From Paracoccus saliphilus (GTDB lineage Bacteria > Pseudomonadota > Alphaproteobacteria > Rhodobacterales > Rhodobacteraceae): a DNA stretch of 64,000 nucleotides. The translations under genes and the position numbers were made by a program. Of this stretch, positions 1 to 9,584 are shown piece after piece. Location: NCBI RefSeq assembly GCF_028553805.1, contig NZ_CP067140.1:2914001-2978000 (forward strand), written 5' to 3'. Below the pieces are notes generated by a model. The model was not told the DNA's origin. It saw nothing but the letters and a program-made list of their open reading frames with translations, and did not search any database. Within the stretch, counting starts at the first letter, position 1. The number at the start of each line of letters is the position of its first letter.

Positions 1-796
1 GGCAGCTCACCCCCTCTTCGAACTCGGGGCGAGCACGATCCTCGGGCGCCAAGGGGCGACGGCAGGCGTGACAGAGGAGGTGCCGCCCCTGTCCAAGCCC
101 GTGGGTCAGACTGACGCGTTGATCGAAGACAAAGCATTCTCCTCGCCAGAGACTCTCCTCCTCCGGCATCTCTTCGAGATATTTAAGGATACCGCCCTTG
201 AGGTGAAAAACCTCTGTCACTCCCTGCGATAACAGGTAGTTCGTCGATTTCTCACAGCGGATTCCACCGGTGCAGAACATGGCGATGCGCTTGTTGTGGA
301 AGCGATGCGCATTCTGTTGCCACCATTCGGGAAACTCGCGGAAGGATTTCGTGCCCGGATCGACCGCGCCCTCGAATGTGCCGATCTCGGTTTCATAGTC
401 GTTCCGGGTGTCGATCACCGCGACATCCGGCGCGGCGATCAGCGCATTCCAATCCGCCGGATCGACATAATGCCCGACCGCAGCCACCGGATCGACATCG
501 GGCTGCCCCATTGTCACGATCTCTTGCTTGAGACGCACCTTCATGCGGCCGAAAGGCATGGTTTCGGCGGGGCTCTCTTTCCATTCAAGCCCTGCACAAC
601 CGGGCAGCGACCTTATATGGGCCAACACCGCATCGATGCCCGTCCGACTGCCCGCGATGGTGCCATTGATCCCCTCGCGCGCCAGCAGCAGCGTTCCGCG
701 AATACCACTCGCCTCGCACACCGCTAGCAGGGGCCCATGCAAGACGGCGGGATTCGTGAACCTGGTAAAGTGATAAAGGGCGGCAACGATCAACAT
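1..796 (-). CDS. trhO: tRNA uridine(34) hydroxylase TrhO (rhodanese family), 3' end outside window
   Basis: This is a rhodanese-domain protein of the YceA/TrhO (UPF0176) family, which makes 5-hydroxyuridine at position 34 of some tRNAs. The reading frame opens with ATG at 796 and stays open to base 1, so about 265 codons are visible and the C-terminus is missing. The N-terminal part (about residues 1-95) is the small domain typical of the family. The rhodanese domain follows, with the motif [11 protein letters not shown] and the likely active Cys near residue 175. Two further Cys pairs sit in the C-terminal stretch (LLCHACRRP). It diverges from pncA. The family assignment is firm; the substrate rests on family knowledge. 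Confidence 0.9.
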   Translation of the reverse strand, partial: MLIVAALYHFTRFTNPAVLHGPLLAVCEASGIRGTLLLAREGINGTIAGSRTGIDAVLAHIRSLPGCAGLEWKESPAETMPFGRMKVRLKQEIVTMGQPDVDPVAAVGHYVDPADWNALIAAPDVAVIDTRNDYETEIGTFEGAVDPGTKSFREFPEWWQQNAHRFHNKRIAMFCTGGIRCEKSTNYLLSQGVTEVFHLKGGILKYLEEMPEEESLWRGECFVFDQRVSLTHGLGQGRHLLCHACRRPLAPEDRARPEFEEGVSC

Positions 797-857
797 GGGC
801 GGGGCATAAGCCAGCTTAACCCGGCAAGGCAAGGGGGCACGGGCGTCCTGTAAGGCA

Positions 858-886
858 TTGACGCGACTGTTAGCGCTTTCTACCCA
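858..886 (+). promoter_or_regulatory. candidate sigma-70 type promoter of pncA
   Basis: TTGACG at 858-863 is followed after 17 bases by TACCCA at 881-886, ahead of pncA (ATG at 912). The -35 box is good and the -10 box is poor. This is a by-eye call. Confidence 0.3.
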
Positions 887-911
887 TAGGTTGAGGCAAA
901 AGGAGGTGACA

Positions 912-1508
912 ATGCCCAGGGCCCTGATCGTCATCGACATGCAGAACGATTTCTGCCCTGGCGGCGCGCTGGCCGTGGCAGAGGGCGACCAGATCGTCGC
1001 ACCGATCAACGCGCTGATGGACGAATTCGACGCGGTCGTGCTGACCCAGGACTGGCACCCCGCGGATCACACCAGCTTTGCCGAAAGCCATCCGGGCGCC
1101 GAGCCGTTCAGCCTGATCGAAATGCCATATGGCCCGCAGGCCCTGTGGCCGCGCCATTGCGTCATCGGCAGCGAGGGGGCGGCGTTTCATTCCGGCTTGG
1201 AGCTCGACCGGGCCGACCTGGTGATACGCAAGGGTTTCCGGCCACGGATCGACAGCTATTCTGCATTCTTCGAGAATGATCACGAGACACCGACCGGTCT
1301 GGCAGGATATCTGCGCGAGCGCGCCTTGACCGATCTGAGCCTTGTCGGCCTCGCCCATGATTTCTGCGTCGCCTGGAGCGCCATCGATGCCGCGAAGCTG
1401 GGCTTTGCCGTGACCGTCATCGAAGAGGCCACCCGCGCCATCGACCTGGATGGCAGCCTCGAGAAGGCTCGGGCCGACATGCGCGGCGCGGGGGTCTCAT
1501 TGCGTTAA
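912..1508 (+). CDS. pncA: nicotinamidase
   Basis: It hydrolyses nicotinamide to nicotinate for NAD salvage in the cytoplasm. The 198-residue protein belongs to the isochorismatase-like hydrolase fold. The expected triad is visible: Asp9 in VIDMQNDF, Lys107, and Cys152 in GLAHDFCV. The metal site is QDWHPADH, with Asp47, His49 and His53. The start is ATG 912, because a strong ribosome site (AAAGGAGGTGAC) lies just before it. A longer in-frame opening at 858 has no such site. The next gene, pncB, uses the product, so the two genes form a salvage pair and are probably co-transcribed across a 72-base gap. Confidence 0.95.
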   Translation: MPRALIVIDMQNDFCPGGALAVAEGDQIVAPINALMDEFDAVVLTQDWHPADHTSFAESHPGAEPFSLIEMPYGPQALWPRHCVIGSEGAAFHSGLELDRADLVIRKGFRPRIDSYSAFFENDHETPTGLAGYLRERALTDLSLVGLAHDFCVAWSAIDAAKLGFAVTVIEEATRAIDLDGSLEKARADMRGAGVSLR

Positions 1509-1580
1509 CAACCCGGCTCATGCTCTTGCATGACCCGCCGCCAACAGGCACCAAGAGGATCGTTGTTCAGGAGCCCGGTC

Positions 1581-2873
1581 ATGGTCGATATCGCCACGCG
1601 CGTCTATAATCACAAATGGAAAATCGACCCGATCGTGCGATCGCTGATCGATAATGATTTCTACAAGCTGCTGATGTGCCAGTCGGTGTTTCGCAACCGC
1701 CCTGACACGAATGTCACCTTCAGCCTGATCAATCGCAGCAAATCCATTCGCCTGGCCGAGATCATCGACGAAGGCGAGTTGCGCGAACAACTTGACCACG
1801 TGCGGGGGCTGTCACTGACGCGGGGCGAAAGCACATGGCTGCGCGGTAATACCTTCTACGGCAAGCGCCAGATGTTCCGGCCCGATTTCATGAGTTTTTT
1901 GGAAGGGCTGCAACTGCCTCCCTATCAGCTCGAGAAACGCGACGGGCAATACGAACTGACCTTCGAGGGAAGCTGGCCAGAGGTGATGTTGTGGGAAATC
2001 CCGGCATTGGCCATCCTGATGGAACTGCGTTCGCGTGCCGCGCTGAAGGATTTTGGTCGATTCGAGCTTCAGGTCCTCTATGCACGCGCCATGACTCGCG
2101 TATGGGAAAAGATCGAAGCGCTGCGAGAGCTGCCCGATTTGCTGATCGCCGATTTCGGTACGCGCCGGCGGCACAGTTTCCTGTGGCAGGACTGGTGCGT
2201 GCAGGCGATGATCGAGGGGTTGGGCAATCGTTTTACCGGCACGTCGAATTGCCGGATCGCCATGCATCGCGACATCGAGGCCATTGGCACCAATGCGCAT
2301 GAATTGCCGATGGTTTATGCCGCGTTGGCGAAGGATGACGATACCTTGCGCCGGGCGCCCTACGACGTGCTGGCCGATTGGCACGAGGAACATGACGGCA
2401 ATCTGCGCATCATCCTGCCCGACACCTATGGCAGCGCGGGCTTTCTGAAACACGCGCCGGACTGGCTGGCGGGCTGGACAGGGATTCGCATCGACAGCGG
2501 GGACCCGGCAACAGGGGCCGAGGCCGCGATCCGCTGGTGGCAGGAACGGGGCGAAGACCCCCGCAAGAAGCTGGTGATCTTCTCGGACGGGCTGGACGTT
2601 GCCAAGATCATTGAATTGCACAAGCAATTCCATGGCAGGGTCAAGGTCAGCTTCGGTTGGGGCACCCTCTTGACCAATGATTTTCGCGGGTTGGTTCCGG
2701 GTGATGGACTGGCCCCGTTCAGCCTGGTCTGCAAGGCGGTTGCCGCGAATGGACAATCGACCGTCAAGCTGTCCGACAACCCGGCCAAGGCAATGGGCCC
2801 GGCGGGTGAGGTCGAGCGCTACAAGCGCGTGTTCGATTTGGGGGATCAGGTCGCCGAGAAGGTTATCGTCTGA
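1581..2873 (+). CDS. pncB: nicotinate phosphoribosyltransferase
   Basis: It joins nicotinate to PRPP with ATP use, giving nicotinate mononucleotide, the step after PncA. The protein has 430 residues, the usual length. It shows the family start [16 protein letters not shown], the conserved [13 protein letters not shown] near the N-terminus, and the phosphate-binding region RIDSGDP, followed by [13 protein letters not shown] 1581 is preceded by AGGAGCCCGGTC, which supports it over an in-frame ATG at 1530. Its end lies four bases from the convergent phosphate transporter gene. Confidence 0.95.
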   Translation: MVDIATRVYNHKWKIDPIVRSLIDNDFYKLLMCQSVFRNRPDTNVTFSLINRSKSIRLAEIIDEGELREQLDHVRGLSLTRGESTWLRGNTFYGKRQMFRPDFMSFLEGLQLPPYQLEKRDGQYELTFEGSWPEVMLWEIPALAILMELRSRAALKDFGRFELQVLYARAMTRVWEKIEALRELPDLLIADFGTRRRHSFLWQDWCVQAMIEGLGNRFTGTSNCRIAMHRDIEAIGTNAHELPMVYAALAKDDDTLRRAPYDVLADWHEEHDGNLRIILPDTYGSAGFLKHAPDWLAGWTGIRIDSGDPATGAEAAIRWWQERGEDPRKKLVIFSDGLDVAKIIELHKQFHGRVKVSFGWGTLLTNDFRGLVPGDGLAPFSLVCKAVAANGQSTVKLSDNPAKAMGPAGEVERYKRVFDLGDQVAEKVIV

Positions 2874-2877
2874 GCTC

Positions 2878-4320
2878 TCACATCCCGGTCGCCAGCCTGA
2901 TCAACAGGTAGCTTACCGCCCCCAGAAACGCCGTCATAGGCACCGTCACGATCCAGGCCGCGGTGATCGTGGCGACATGGCTGCGGCGTATAAGCAGGCG
3001 ACGGCGGGTTTCCTCGGCGGGCAATGCCTCGCGGTTGCGGTTGCGGCGCCGGTCAAGCCATTCGCGCACGAACCCCACTCCGAAGATCCCCCCCACAGCG
3101 ACATGGGTTGTCGATACGGGCAGTCCCGCGCCGGACGCGACCAACACGGTTGCCGCCGTCGCCAGCGAGACGCAGAAAGCGCGGACCGGGTTCAGCCTCG
3201 TGATGCCGGTCCCGACCATGGCGACCAATCGCCGCCCGAATAGAAGCGTACCCAGGGCGATCGCCAGCCCCGCCATCAACAGCACCAATAGTGGGACCTG
3301 CAAGCTATCGCCCGCGCCTCCCATCGGAAGGATCACCGACAAGGGACCGGCAACATTGCCAACATCATTGGCACCATGCGCGAAAGCCATGATAACCACC
3401 GCCGCCAACAAGGGTGGGCGGAACAGATGCTTCATGCGCGGCTTTTCCTGATCCCCGGAAAATTCGGCCCTGAGACGCAATCGCATCGTCCAACCCGCCG
3501 GCAAGGCGACCAGCAATGCGGCCAGAACAAGCGGCAACGGCCAGACACCCAAGCGGCGGGTGATCAACAATGCCAGATAAGCCAGGAACAGTCCCGCCAT
3601 CGCTCCGATCAACACGGGAAGCCAGCGCTGTGCAGCCGTCGCGCGATCGGAAGCTTCGCGCACATAGATCGTGACAAAGGCAAGAATCGCGGCAGCCAGA
3701 GCCCCGGCCATCAGGGGCGAGATGATCCAGGCCGAAGCGATGGAGAGCAAGGTATTCCAATGCACCGACGCAAATCCAAGCGCCGCCATACTGGCCCCCG
3801 CAATGGCCCCGACAATGGAATGCGAGGTACTGACAGGCAGTCCGGCCCCGCTTGCAAGCGTGATCCAACTGGCAGCACCGATGAGGGCTGCCAGCATCAG
3901 CATCTGCTCCTGCTCCGCCGATGCAAGAAACCCGGCCTCGAAAATACCGCCTGCCAAACGGTGGGTGACGGCTCCACCGGCCAGGCTGGCCCCGGCGATC
4001 TCGGCCAGTGCCACAAGCACAAGCCCCGGCAGCAGACCGATGGCCCCCGCGCCCACGGCCGGCCCCAACGAGTTCGCCACGTCGTTCGATCCGATCGCAA
4101 GACCCAGCCAGCAGGCGACAATCAACCCCGCTCCCATGCCGACGAAGCCCGGATCGTGCCCCATCACCCCCATCGACAGGATCAGCACCGCAACGCATAG
4201 CAAGATCGCAAGCCCCAAGCGCAGCACTGGCCGAAACGCATGGACCTGCGCCGTCTCGACATGGGTAATCCGACCCAGATCCTTGTCGAGGATATGAAAG
4301 CCGCGCTTGCCAAGCCTCAT
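2878..4320 (-). CDS. inorganic phosphate transporter, PiT family
   Basis: This is a membrane carrier of 480 residues for low-affinity uptake of phosphate, usually as metal-phosphate with protons. The duplicated PiT signature is visible: IGSNDVANSLGP in the N-terminal half and HGANDVGNVAGP in the C-terminal half. Each is followed by a GLPVSTSHS or GLPVSTTHV segment. About ten or more hydrophobic segments are present. The N-terminal 40 residues are soluble and polar. It is convergent with pncB. No phoU-like partner is adjacent. Confidence 0.9.
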   Translation of the reverse strand: MRLGKRGFHILDKDLGRITHVETAQVHAFRPVLRLGLAILLCVAVLILSMGVMGHDPGFVGMGAGLIVACWLGLAIGSNDVANSLGPAVGAGAIGLLPGLVLVALAEIAGASLAGGAVTHRLAGGIFEAGFLASAEQEQMLMLAALIGAASWITLASGAGLPVSTSHSIVGAIAGASMAALGFASVHWNTLLSIASAWIISPLMAGALAAAILAFVTIYVREASDRATAAQRWLPVLIGAMAGLFLAYLALLITRRLGVWPLPLVLAALLVALPAGWTMRLRLRAEFSGDQEKPRMKHLFRPPLLAAVVIMAFAHGANDVGNVAGPLSVILPMGGAGDSLQVPLLVLLMAGLAIALGTLLFGRRLVAMVGTGITRLNPVRAFCVSLATAATVLVASGAGLPVSTTHVAVGGIFGVGFVREWLDRRRNRNREALPAEETRRRLLIRRSHVATITAAWIVTVPMTAFLGAVSYLLIRLATGM

Positions 4321-4349
4321 ATCGATGCCCCTCCTCCGGTGCCCGTGCC

Positions 4350-4802
4350 CTAGCCCCGCATCCGGGACAGGCCCTGCAAAATCTTTTTCAAACCGGGTTC
4401 GGCAACCATAGGCTCCGCCTCTTCAGGAGTGAACCAGCGACGCTCACGTTCCGCGGCTTCAGGAAAGCTTTTTTTGCATTTCTCGACATGCAGAGGAAAG
4501 ACCGCGACTTCGATAGGCACCGCAAAGCCGCTATCCTGTTCCTTGTCATAGCTATAGCGGCCGATCTCTTCATGGGTGACCCGGCCTTCCACCCCGGCCT
4601 CTTCCCATGCCTCGCGAGCGGCGGCACCGGGCAGGCTGTGCCCCTCCATCGGCCAGCCCTTGGGAATGACCCACCGCCCGGTCCCCCGGCTGGTGACCAG
4701 CAGCACCCGGCCCGTCTCGGGATCAATGCACAGCGCGCCCACCTGCAAGGACAAGGGACGTTTCCCCAAAAGCATACGGATCGATCTGCGCAACATGTTC
4801 AT
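4350..4802 (-). CDS. NUDIX hydrolase
   Basis: The 150-residue protein has a NUDIX fold, a family that hydrolyses nucleoside diphosphates linked to other groups; the substrate here cannot be told. The box runs from about residue 48 (GWPMEGHSLPG) into REAWEEAGV. The catalytic REXXEE part is intact. The glutamate usual at position 7 of the box is His, with a Glu two residues earlier, as in the DIPP-like subgroup. Its ATG overlaps the arfB stop by four bases (ATGA), so it is probably translated with arfB. Confidence 0.85.
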   Translation of the reverse strand: MNMLRRSIRMLLGKRPLSLQVGALCIDPETGRVLLVTSRGTGRWVIPKGWPMEGHSLPGAAAREAWEEAGVEGRVTHEEIGRYSYDKEQDSGFAVPIEVAVFPLHVEKCKKSFPEAAERERRWFTPEEAEPMVAEPGLKKILQGLSRMRG

Positions 4803-5221
4803 TCGTCGGACTCCACCCGGCCACGCAGTGCCTTGACCTGCCCACGCGTCGTCTTGGCCTTCAAGCGCCGCCTCTTGCTGGCGAGCGTGGGGCGGGTCGC
4901 AATCCGCCGCTTGGGCGCCGTCAGCGCCCGCCGGATCAGATCGGCCAACCGATCACGGGCGATCTCGCGGTTACGGGACTGGCTGCGGGTTTCCTGCGAG
5001 AGGATCACCACCGCGCCGTCCGAAGTCCAGCGCCGCCCCGCAAGGCGTTGCAGCCGCCGCTTAACCTGATCCGGCAGATTGGGCGAACGCGCCGCCTCGA
5101 ATCGCAGCTCCACTGCGGTTTCGACCTTGTTCACGTTCTGACCACCCGGTCCCTGAGCCCGTGTAAAATGCTCGGACAACTCCCACTCTTCAATCGCAAT
5201 ATTCTCGGACACGTAAATCAT
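4799..5221 (-). CDS. arfB: alternative ribosome-rescue factor ArfB (peptidyl-tRNA hydrolase)
   Basis: It frees stalled ribosomes by cutting peptidyl-tRNA when a message lacks a stop codon. The 140-residue protein has the catalytic GGQ near residues 26-28 (AQGPGGQNVNKVETAVELRF) and the basic C-terminal tail rich in Lys and Arg that enters the empty mRNA channel. There is no domain for reading stop codons, which separates it from RF1/RF2. The start is ATG 5221, with a GTG two codons earlier as the alternative. It is the first gene of a two-gene unit with the NUDIX hydrolase. Confidence 0.92.
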   Translation of the reverse strand: MIYVSENIAIEEWELSEHFTRAQGPGGQNVNKVETAVELRFEAARSPNLPDQVKRRLQRLAGRRWTSDGAVVILSQETRSQSRNREIARDRLADLIRRALTAPKRRIATRPTLASKRRRLKAKTTRGQVKALRGRVESDE

Positions 5222-5454
5222 AACCACTAGATATGGCGGTTTATCTCATCATTCAAAACAACAAACATGACATGGATGAAAAAAACGATAATCATTCAGG
5301 CGACGTCCAGAAACAGCCCGACAATGCCTTGTTCCTCCATCGGAAAACTTCCGCTGGCGCGAGGCCCATGCCAACAAATTGGCTCGTGCCCGGTGACGAA
5401 TCCTTTTCATCCGCCGCCGCAGGCCCCATATTGAGGGCAAGGAGAAGAAGCCAC

Positions 5455-5628
5455 ATGCCCTTACCGCATTTTTTGCTGTTGATCGTTGCGGTGATCCTTG
5501 CAGCCGCCATTACCCTTTGGGCCAGCCTTGCCGCAGGCGTACCGCTGATCACCCTGCTTCTGGTGGCCTTGACGGGGGCCGCCCTGCTTCATTTTTCAAC
5601 GCGGAACTGGCACGATCACGACCGTTGA
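5455..5628 (+). CDS. small two-helix membrane protein, unknown function
   Basis: This is a 57-residue protein made almost wholly of two hydrophobic helices (about residues 5-26 and 28-45) with a short polar tail, NWHDHDR. The start ATG 5455 has an AAGGAG site in front. The frame is open further upstream to 5233, but that part has no ribosome site and reads like non-coding DNA. The function is not recognised. It is convergent with the HNH gene. The 230 bases between it and arfB hold nothing I can identify. Confidence 0.55.
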   Translation: MPLPHFLLLIVAVILAAAITLWASLAAGVPLITLLLVALTGAALLHFSTRNWHDHDR

Positions 5629-5638
5629 TCCGGCTGAC

Positions 5639-6238
5639 TCAGCTTTCCAATTCGGCATCCCAATAGAGGAAATCCATCCAACTCTCATGCAGATGGTTGG
5701 GCGGGAATCGGCGGCCGATGGCATGCATTTCCTCGGGGGAAGGCTGACGCGGCCTGCGGCGCAGGCTCATGCCGCAATGGCGCAGGCTGCGATTGGCCTT
5801 GCGTAGATTGCAGGGCGAGCAGGCTGCAACGACATTTTCCCAACTGGTAATCCCGCCGCGTGATCGCGGCACGACATGATCGAAGGTCAGTTCACCCTTC
5901 GCTCCGCAATACTGGCAGCAGAATTCATCCCTCAGAAAAAGATTGAAGCGCGTGAATGCCACGCGCTTCTGAGGTTTCACATAATCTTTCAGGACAACGA
6001 CGGAGGGTATCCGGAAGGCCTGTCGCTGACTTCGTACGACCTCGTCATATTCGGCAATGATGCTGACCCGATCGAGGAACACCGCCTTGATCGCCTCTTG
6101 CCAGGGCCAGAGCGAAAGCGGGTAATAGCTGAGAGGCCGGTAATCCGCGTTCAGCACGAGCGCCGGATGATGGCGCAGATTGCCCGGTTCCCGCACGAAC
6201 TGGGTTCGAAACTCCGTCTGATGAGATTTATCCAGCAT
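5639..6238 (-). CDS. HNH endonuclease family protein
   Basis: The 199-residue protein carries a C-terminal HNH domain. A Cys pair in CCQYCG and another in CSPCN frame the catalytic segment LTFDHVVPRSRGG. The N-terminal part (LVLNADYRPLSYYPLSLWPWQEAIK) is the conserved leader of a group of chromosomal HNH proteins in alphaproteobacteria. The biological role is not known; the genes are usually single and not part of restriction systems. ATG 6238 with AGGAACGCAGA before it is preferred over an in-frame ATG at 6286, which gives an Arg-rich extension. Confidence 0.85.
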   Translation of the reverse strand: MLDKSHQTEFRTQFVREPGNLRHHPALVLNADYRPLSYYPLSLWPWQEAIKAVFLDRVSIIAEYDEVVRSQRQAFRIPSVVVLKDYVKPQKRVAFTRFNLFLRDEFCCQYCGAKGELTFDHVVPRSRGGITSWENVVAACSPCNLRKANRSLRHCGMSLRRRPRQPSPEEMHAIGRRFPPNHLHESWMDFLYWDAELES

Positions 6239-6423
6239 TCTGCGTTCCTGCCTGCCCCGTCTCGACCTGACCGAGGCGCCCATCACTCCATAAGCCGACT
6301 ATATATCGTGGCCAGATTCTGACAAGCCCCCGGATGTATCCGATGCATGGATCAAATAGCGTGTCAGAATGACAAGCCCATGACAACTTGCCCGCGTCCC
6401 TCCCAGATGGCAGTCTGGCGGTC

Positions 6424-6858
6424 ATGAAGATATCAGCCCCGCCGGTTCTCGGCACATTGGAAAGCGCCCTTTACGCAGAGGATCTGGACAGCATGACCAG
6501 CTTCTGGGCGGATGTCATGGGGTTCGAACAAATCGCGGCCGTTCCCGGACGCCATGTCTTTTTCCGCATAACCGATGCACCGCACCCGCAGGTATTGCTG
6601 ATCTTTCGTGCAGAAGCCACCGAAAAACCACCTGCGCCCGACGCGAAGCTTCCAGTGCCGCCCCACGGCGCGCACGGCCCTGGGCATTTCTGCCTCGCCG
6701 TAGCGCAAGACCGGCTTGATGACTGGCGCAACTATCTGATCTCGCAGGATGTCGAAATCGAAGCGGATTTTCATTGGCCGAGCGGCGCCCGCTCGATCTA
6801 TTTCCGCGATCCGGCCGGAAACTCCATAGAACTGGCCGATCCGGCGCTCTGGAGATGA
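6424..6858 (+). CDS. VOC (glyoxalase/dioxygenase superfamily) protein
   Basis: The 144-residue protein has the vicinal-oxygen-chelate fold. It opens with the family pattern LESALYAEDLDSMTSFWADVMGF, has a central GHFCLAV segment that offers a metal-binding His, and ends with IYFRDPAGNSIELADP, where the Glu is a usual metal ligand. Members include glyoxalase I, fosfomycin and bleomycin resistance proteins, and ring-cleavage dioxygenases. Nothing here singles one out. The start chosen is ATG 6424, where homology-like sequence begins. It diverges from the HNH gene. Confidence 0.8.
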   Translation: MKISAPPVLGTLESALYAEDLDSMTSFWADVMGFEQIAAVPGRHVFFRITDAPHPQVLLIFRAEATEKPPAPDAKLPVPPHGAHGPGHFCLAVAQDRLDDWRNYLISQDVEIEADFHWPSGARSIYFRDPAGNSIELADPALWR

Positions 6859-6895
6859 GTACTTCTCCTTGATGGAAATACCTTCGGCTGCCCGC

Positions 6896-7552
6896 CTACT
6901 TGCCCAAGCGATCCTTCAGGAAACCCAAGGCTACCGACAACCCGTCGGGCGCGATACCATGGCCGGTGCCCTCCATCACATGGCCATAGACGGTGAAGCC
7001 AGCGCCTTCCAGCGCCTCGCCGGCCAGTTTCATATCCTCGAAGGGAACCATGGGATCGGCATCACCATGAATCAGCAGCACCGGCGGCTTCACCTTCGTC
7101 TCGGCCTCCAGCCGTTCGGGCAGCAAAAGCCGTCCCGAGAAACCGACGATCCCTGCCACTTCACGCTCGCGACGCGGCAGGACATGCAGCGCCATCATCG
7201 TACCCTGTGAAAAACCGACTAATACCATCCGGTCAGAGGTCAGCCCCTCATCGGCCAGCACCTTGTCCAGATAGGCGTTCAGCGCATCGATCGAGCGTGC
7301 CATCGCCTCCTTGGCCTGCTCTTCGGTCGAGCCGTCCAGCCACGGGATCGGAAACCACTGGTAACCCATCGGATTGTTGACGCTACGCTCGGGTGCGTCG
7401 GGGGCGTAGAATGCCGTGCCAGGCAAATGTGGCGCAAGGGGATCGGCCAGCCCCAGCAGATCGGCGCCATCCGCGCCATAGCCATGCAGAAACACGACAA
7501 CCGCATCGGCATTCTCGGGTCCCTTTCGGGCGGATTTCAATTCCATGCTCAC
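6896..7552 (-). CDS. alpha/beta hydrolase, carboxylesterase/phospholipase type
   Basis: The 218-residue serine hydrolase is of the YpfH/acyl-protein thioesterase type. The order is FLHGYGADGADLL (oxyanion region), GFSQGTMMALH (nucleophile Ser), HGDADPMVPF (Asp), and TGHGIAPDG (His). There is no signal peptide, so it is cytoplasmic. The start is GTG 7552, overlapping the stop of the glycosylase gene by four bases (GTGA); ATG 7546 is the alternative. The substrate is unknown. It is the last gene of a three-gene run with the glycosylase and the GntR regulator. Confidence 0.85.
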   Translation of the reverse strand: MSMELKSARKGPENADAVVVFLHGYGADGADLLGLADPLAPHLPGTAFYAPDAPERSVNNPMGYQWFPIPWLDGSTEEQAKEAMARSIDALNAYLDKVLADEGLTSDRMVLVGFSQGTMMALHVLPRREREVAGIVGFSGRLLLPERLEAETKVKPPVLLIHGDADPMVPFEDMKLAGEALEGAGFTVYGHVMEGTGHGIAPDGLSVALGFLKDRLGK

Positions 7553-8208
7553 CTGATCCCTTCACGTCCCTTGAACTGCCGGTAATAGGCCCACAGTCCC
7601 CGCGCTGCAACCGAACGCCAGGGACGCCACGGCTCGGCCATTTCCCGCAGCGCGGCCGGGCCAGGGCGTTCCTCCAACCCGTAAAGCATCCGCGCTGCCT
7701 CTTGCAGCGCCAGATCGCCCGCCGCCAGAACATCCGCCCGTCCCAATGCGAATTTCAGGTAAATCTCGGCAGTCCAGAGACCGATCCCCGGCAACGCGAC
7801 CAGCGCGGCAATCGCCTCGTCATCGGGCATGTCGCGCAGGCCGGGCCAGTCCAGCTCCGCTTCGGCAATCCCGCGCAGGTAGCGAATCTTGGGGCGCGAT
7901 AGCCCTACAGCGCGCATTTCCTCGTCGCTTGCCTCCACGATCCCGCCGGGAGTGGTAAGGTCCGCCGCCACCATCCGATCCCAAATCGAACCCGCCGCGG
8001 CAATAGAGATCTGTTGCGACACGATGGCACTCGCTATCGCTTCGAACCCATCAGGACGGCGTCGCAAGGGCAATGGACCCAGTTCCGGCAGCACCCGCGC
8101 CCAGACCGGGCAGATCCGGGTCAGATAGGCCGCACCTTCGGCCAGATCGGCCTTTGTTTCGATCAGCCGTCCCGGCCCCTGTGACAGGCCCGGCGCATGC
8201 TCAGCCAT
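7549..8208 (-). CDS. DNA-3-methyladenine glycosylase II, AlkA type
   Basis: This base-excision repair enzyme removes alkylated bases. It has 219 residues and the HhH-GPD fold. The hairpin LVALPGIGLWTAEIYLKFALGR is followed by the catalytic Asp in LAAGDLALQ. The earlier IVSQQISIAAA segment is the matching family motif. The N-terminal regulatory part of E. coli AlkA is absent, as in many alphaproteobacterial versions. The gene overlaps the GntR gene by eight bases and the esterase by four, so all three probably share one message. Confidence 0.88.
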   Translation of the reverse strand: MAEHAPGLSQGPGRLIETKADLAEGAAYLTRICPVWARVLPELGPLPLRRRPDGFEAIASAIVSQQISIAAAGSIWDRMVAADLTTPGGIVEASDEEMRAVGLSRPKIRYLRGIAEAELDWPGLRDMPDDEAIAALVALPGIGLWTAEIYLKFALGRADVLAAGDLALQEAARMLYGLEERPGPAALREMAEPWRPWRSVAARGLWAYYRQFKGREGIR

Positions 8209-8830
8209 GATCTGCCTGCGCTTCGAGCTTCAGCCGCGTTTCCCAGGCCATCGAGATATGCTGGCGCAACGCCTGATCCGCCGCATCGCCATCGCCTGCC
8301 GCGATCGCATCGACGATCCGCATATGCTCGGCCAGCGCCGTCTCGCTGCGCCCTTCGGCCGCCAGCGAGGTCTGGGCCATCAGCGCCATGCTGCGATGCA
8401 CAAGATCAAGCTGCTGCACAAGGTAGCGGTTATGCGAGGCCAGATGGATCTGCCGATGAAAACGCTTGTTCGCCCGTGCCAATGCCTCGGGATCGCCCAC
8501 CGCCTTCTGGTCCTCGGCTACCATCTGCGCCAGCACCCGCACCTCTTCTGGTGTGGCGTGACGGGCGGCCAGCCGCGCCGCCAGTGCTTCCAGTTCGGCC
8601 CGCACGACGTAAAGTTCGGCCAGTTGATTGTGATCGAGCGAAGCGACGATCAGGCTACGTCCGTCACGCACCAGCATCTGTTGTGTCTCGAGCCGCTGCA
8701 GGGCTTCGCGCACCGGCGTTCGCGACACGCCGAAACGCTCGGCCAGCTCGGATTCGACCAGCCGGTCGCCGGGGCGATAGGTGCCGGATTCGATCGCGGC
8801 GAGGATCAGGGAATATGCATCATCTCTCAT
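8201..8830 (-). CDS. GntR-family transcriptional regulator (FadR/FCD subfamily)
   Basis: The 209-residue protein has a winged helix at the N-terminus (YRPGDRLVESELAERFGVSRTPVREALQRLE) and an all-helical FCD ligand domain. That domain has the metal and effector residues spread over RANKRFHRQIHLASHNRYL and the later HMRIVDAI. FCD regulators usually bind organic acids. The start ATG 8830 is preferred; the frame is open to 8893, into the divergent gene's leader. Only 65 bases separate the two divergent starts, so the regulator may control both directions. Confidence 0.85.
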   Translation of the reverse strand: MRDDAYSLILAAIESGTYRPGDRLVESELAERFGVSRTPVREALQRLETQQMLVRDGRSLIVASLDHNQLAELYVVRAELEALAARLAARHATPEEVRVLAQMVAEDQKAVGDPEALARANKRFHRQIHLASHNRYLVQQLDLVHRSMALMAQTSLAAEGRSETALAEHMRIVDAIAAGDGDAADQALRQHISMAWETRLKLEAQADHG

Positions 8831-8895
8831 GACCGACACGATTGGCCGGGCGCGCGGCAATTGCAAGCGCGCAGTCGCCGGGATATGCGACAAGT

Positions 8896-9564
8896 ATGGA
8901 TTTCAAGGACACCGATATCTGGATCTTCGATCTGGACAACACGCTTTATCCGCCCGAGGTGAATCTGTTCGCGCAGATCGAGCGGCGCATGGTTGCTTTC
9001 GTCATGCGCGAATACTCGGTCACTGCGGAACAGGCCAATCGGATGCGGCGCGATTACTGGGCCGCTTACGGAACCACGCTGGCCGGGTTGATGGCCGAAC
9101 ATGATGTCGATCCGGTTGCCTATCTGAACGAGGTGCATGACATCGACTTTTCGGTGCTGCCGCCAGCGCCGGATCTGGCCAGGGCGATCTCTGCGCTTCC
9201 GGGGCGCAAGCTGGTTCATACGAATGGCGATTCGACCTATGCGGGCAAGGTGCTAGCGGCTTTGGGACTGGACGGGTTCGAAGCGATTTACGGTGTAGAA
9301 GAGTCGGATTTCATTCCCAAGCCGGAGCAGGAGGCCTATGCATCCGTGATGCGGCAGGCGGGAATCGATCCAAGCCGAGCCGCATTTTTCGAGGACGATC
9401 CCCGCAACCTCATTGTCCCACATTCATTGGGAATGCGCACCGTACTGGTCGGACAGGGACGCGATGGCCCGAACGCACTTGCGGGGCCGGGCGGGATTGG
9501 TGATCATGTCCAGCATCAGACCCCCGATCTGACCGCGTTCCTGCGGAAGATCGTTCCGGCATAA
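8896..9564 (+). CDS. HAD-family pyrimidine 5'-nucleotidase-like hydrolase
   Basis: The 222-residue protein belongs to the haloacid dehalogenase superfamily. Motif I is IFDLDNTLYPP, whose Asp is the nucleophile. Motif II is the Thr of LVHTNGD, and motif III/IV lies in FIPKPEQ and FFEDDPRNL. The DNTLYP form is the mark of the SDT1/pyrimidine 5'-nucleotidase group, which removes phosphate from UMP or CMP and from related metabolites. ATG 8896 is selected because the motif follows at the usual distance. The following monooxygenase gene starts 20 bases later. Confidence 0.82.
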   Translation: MDFKDTDIWIFDLDNTLYPPEVNLFAQIERRMVAFVMREYSVTAEQANRMRRDYWAAYGTTLAGLMAEHDVDPVAYLNEVHDIDFSVLPPAPDLARAISALPGRKLVHTNGDSTYAGKVLAALGLDGFEAIYGVEESDFIPKPEQEAYASVMRQAGIDPSRAAFFEDDPRNLIVPHSLGMRTVLVGQGRDGPNALAGPGGIGDHVQHQTPDLTAFLRKIVPA

Positions 9565-9584
9565 ATCCCTTTGGCAGAGTGCAG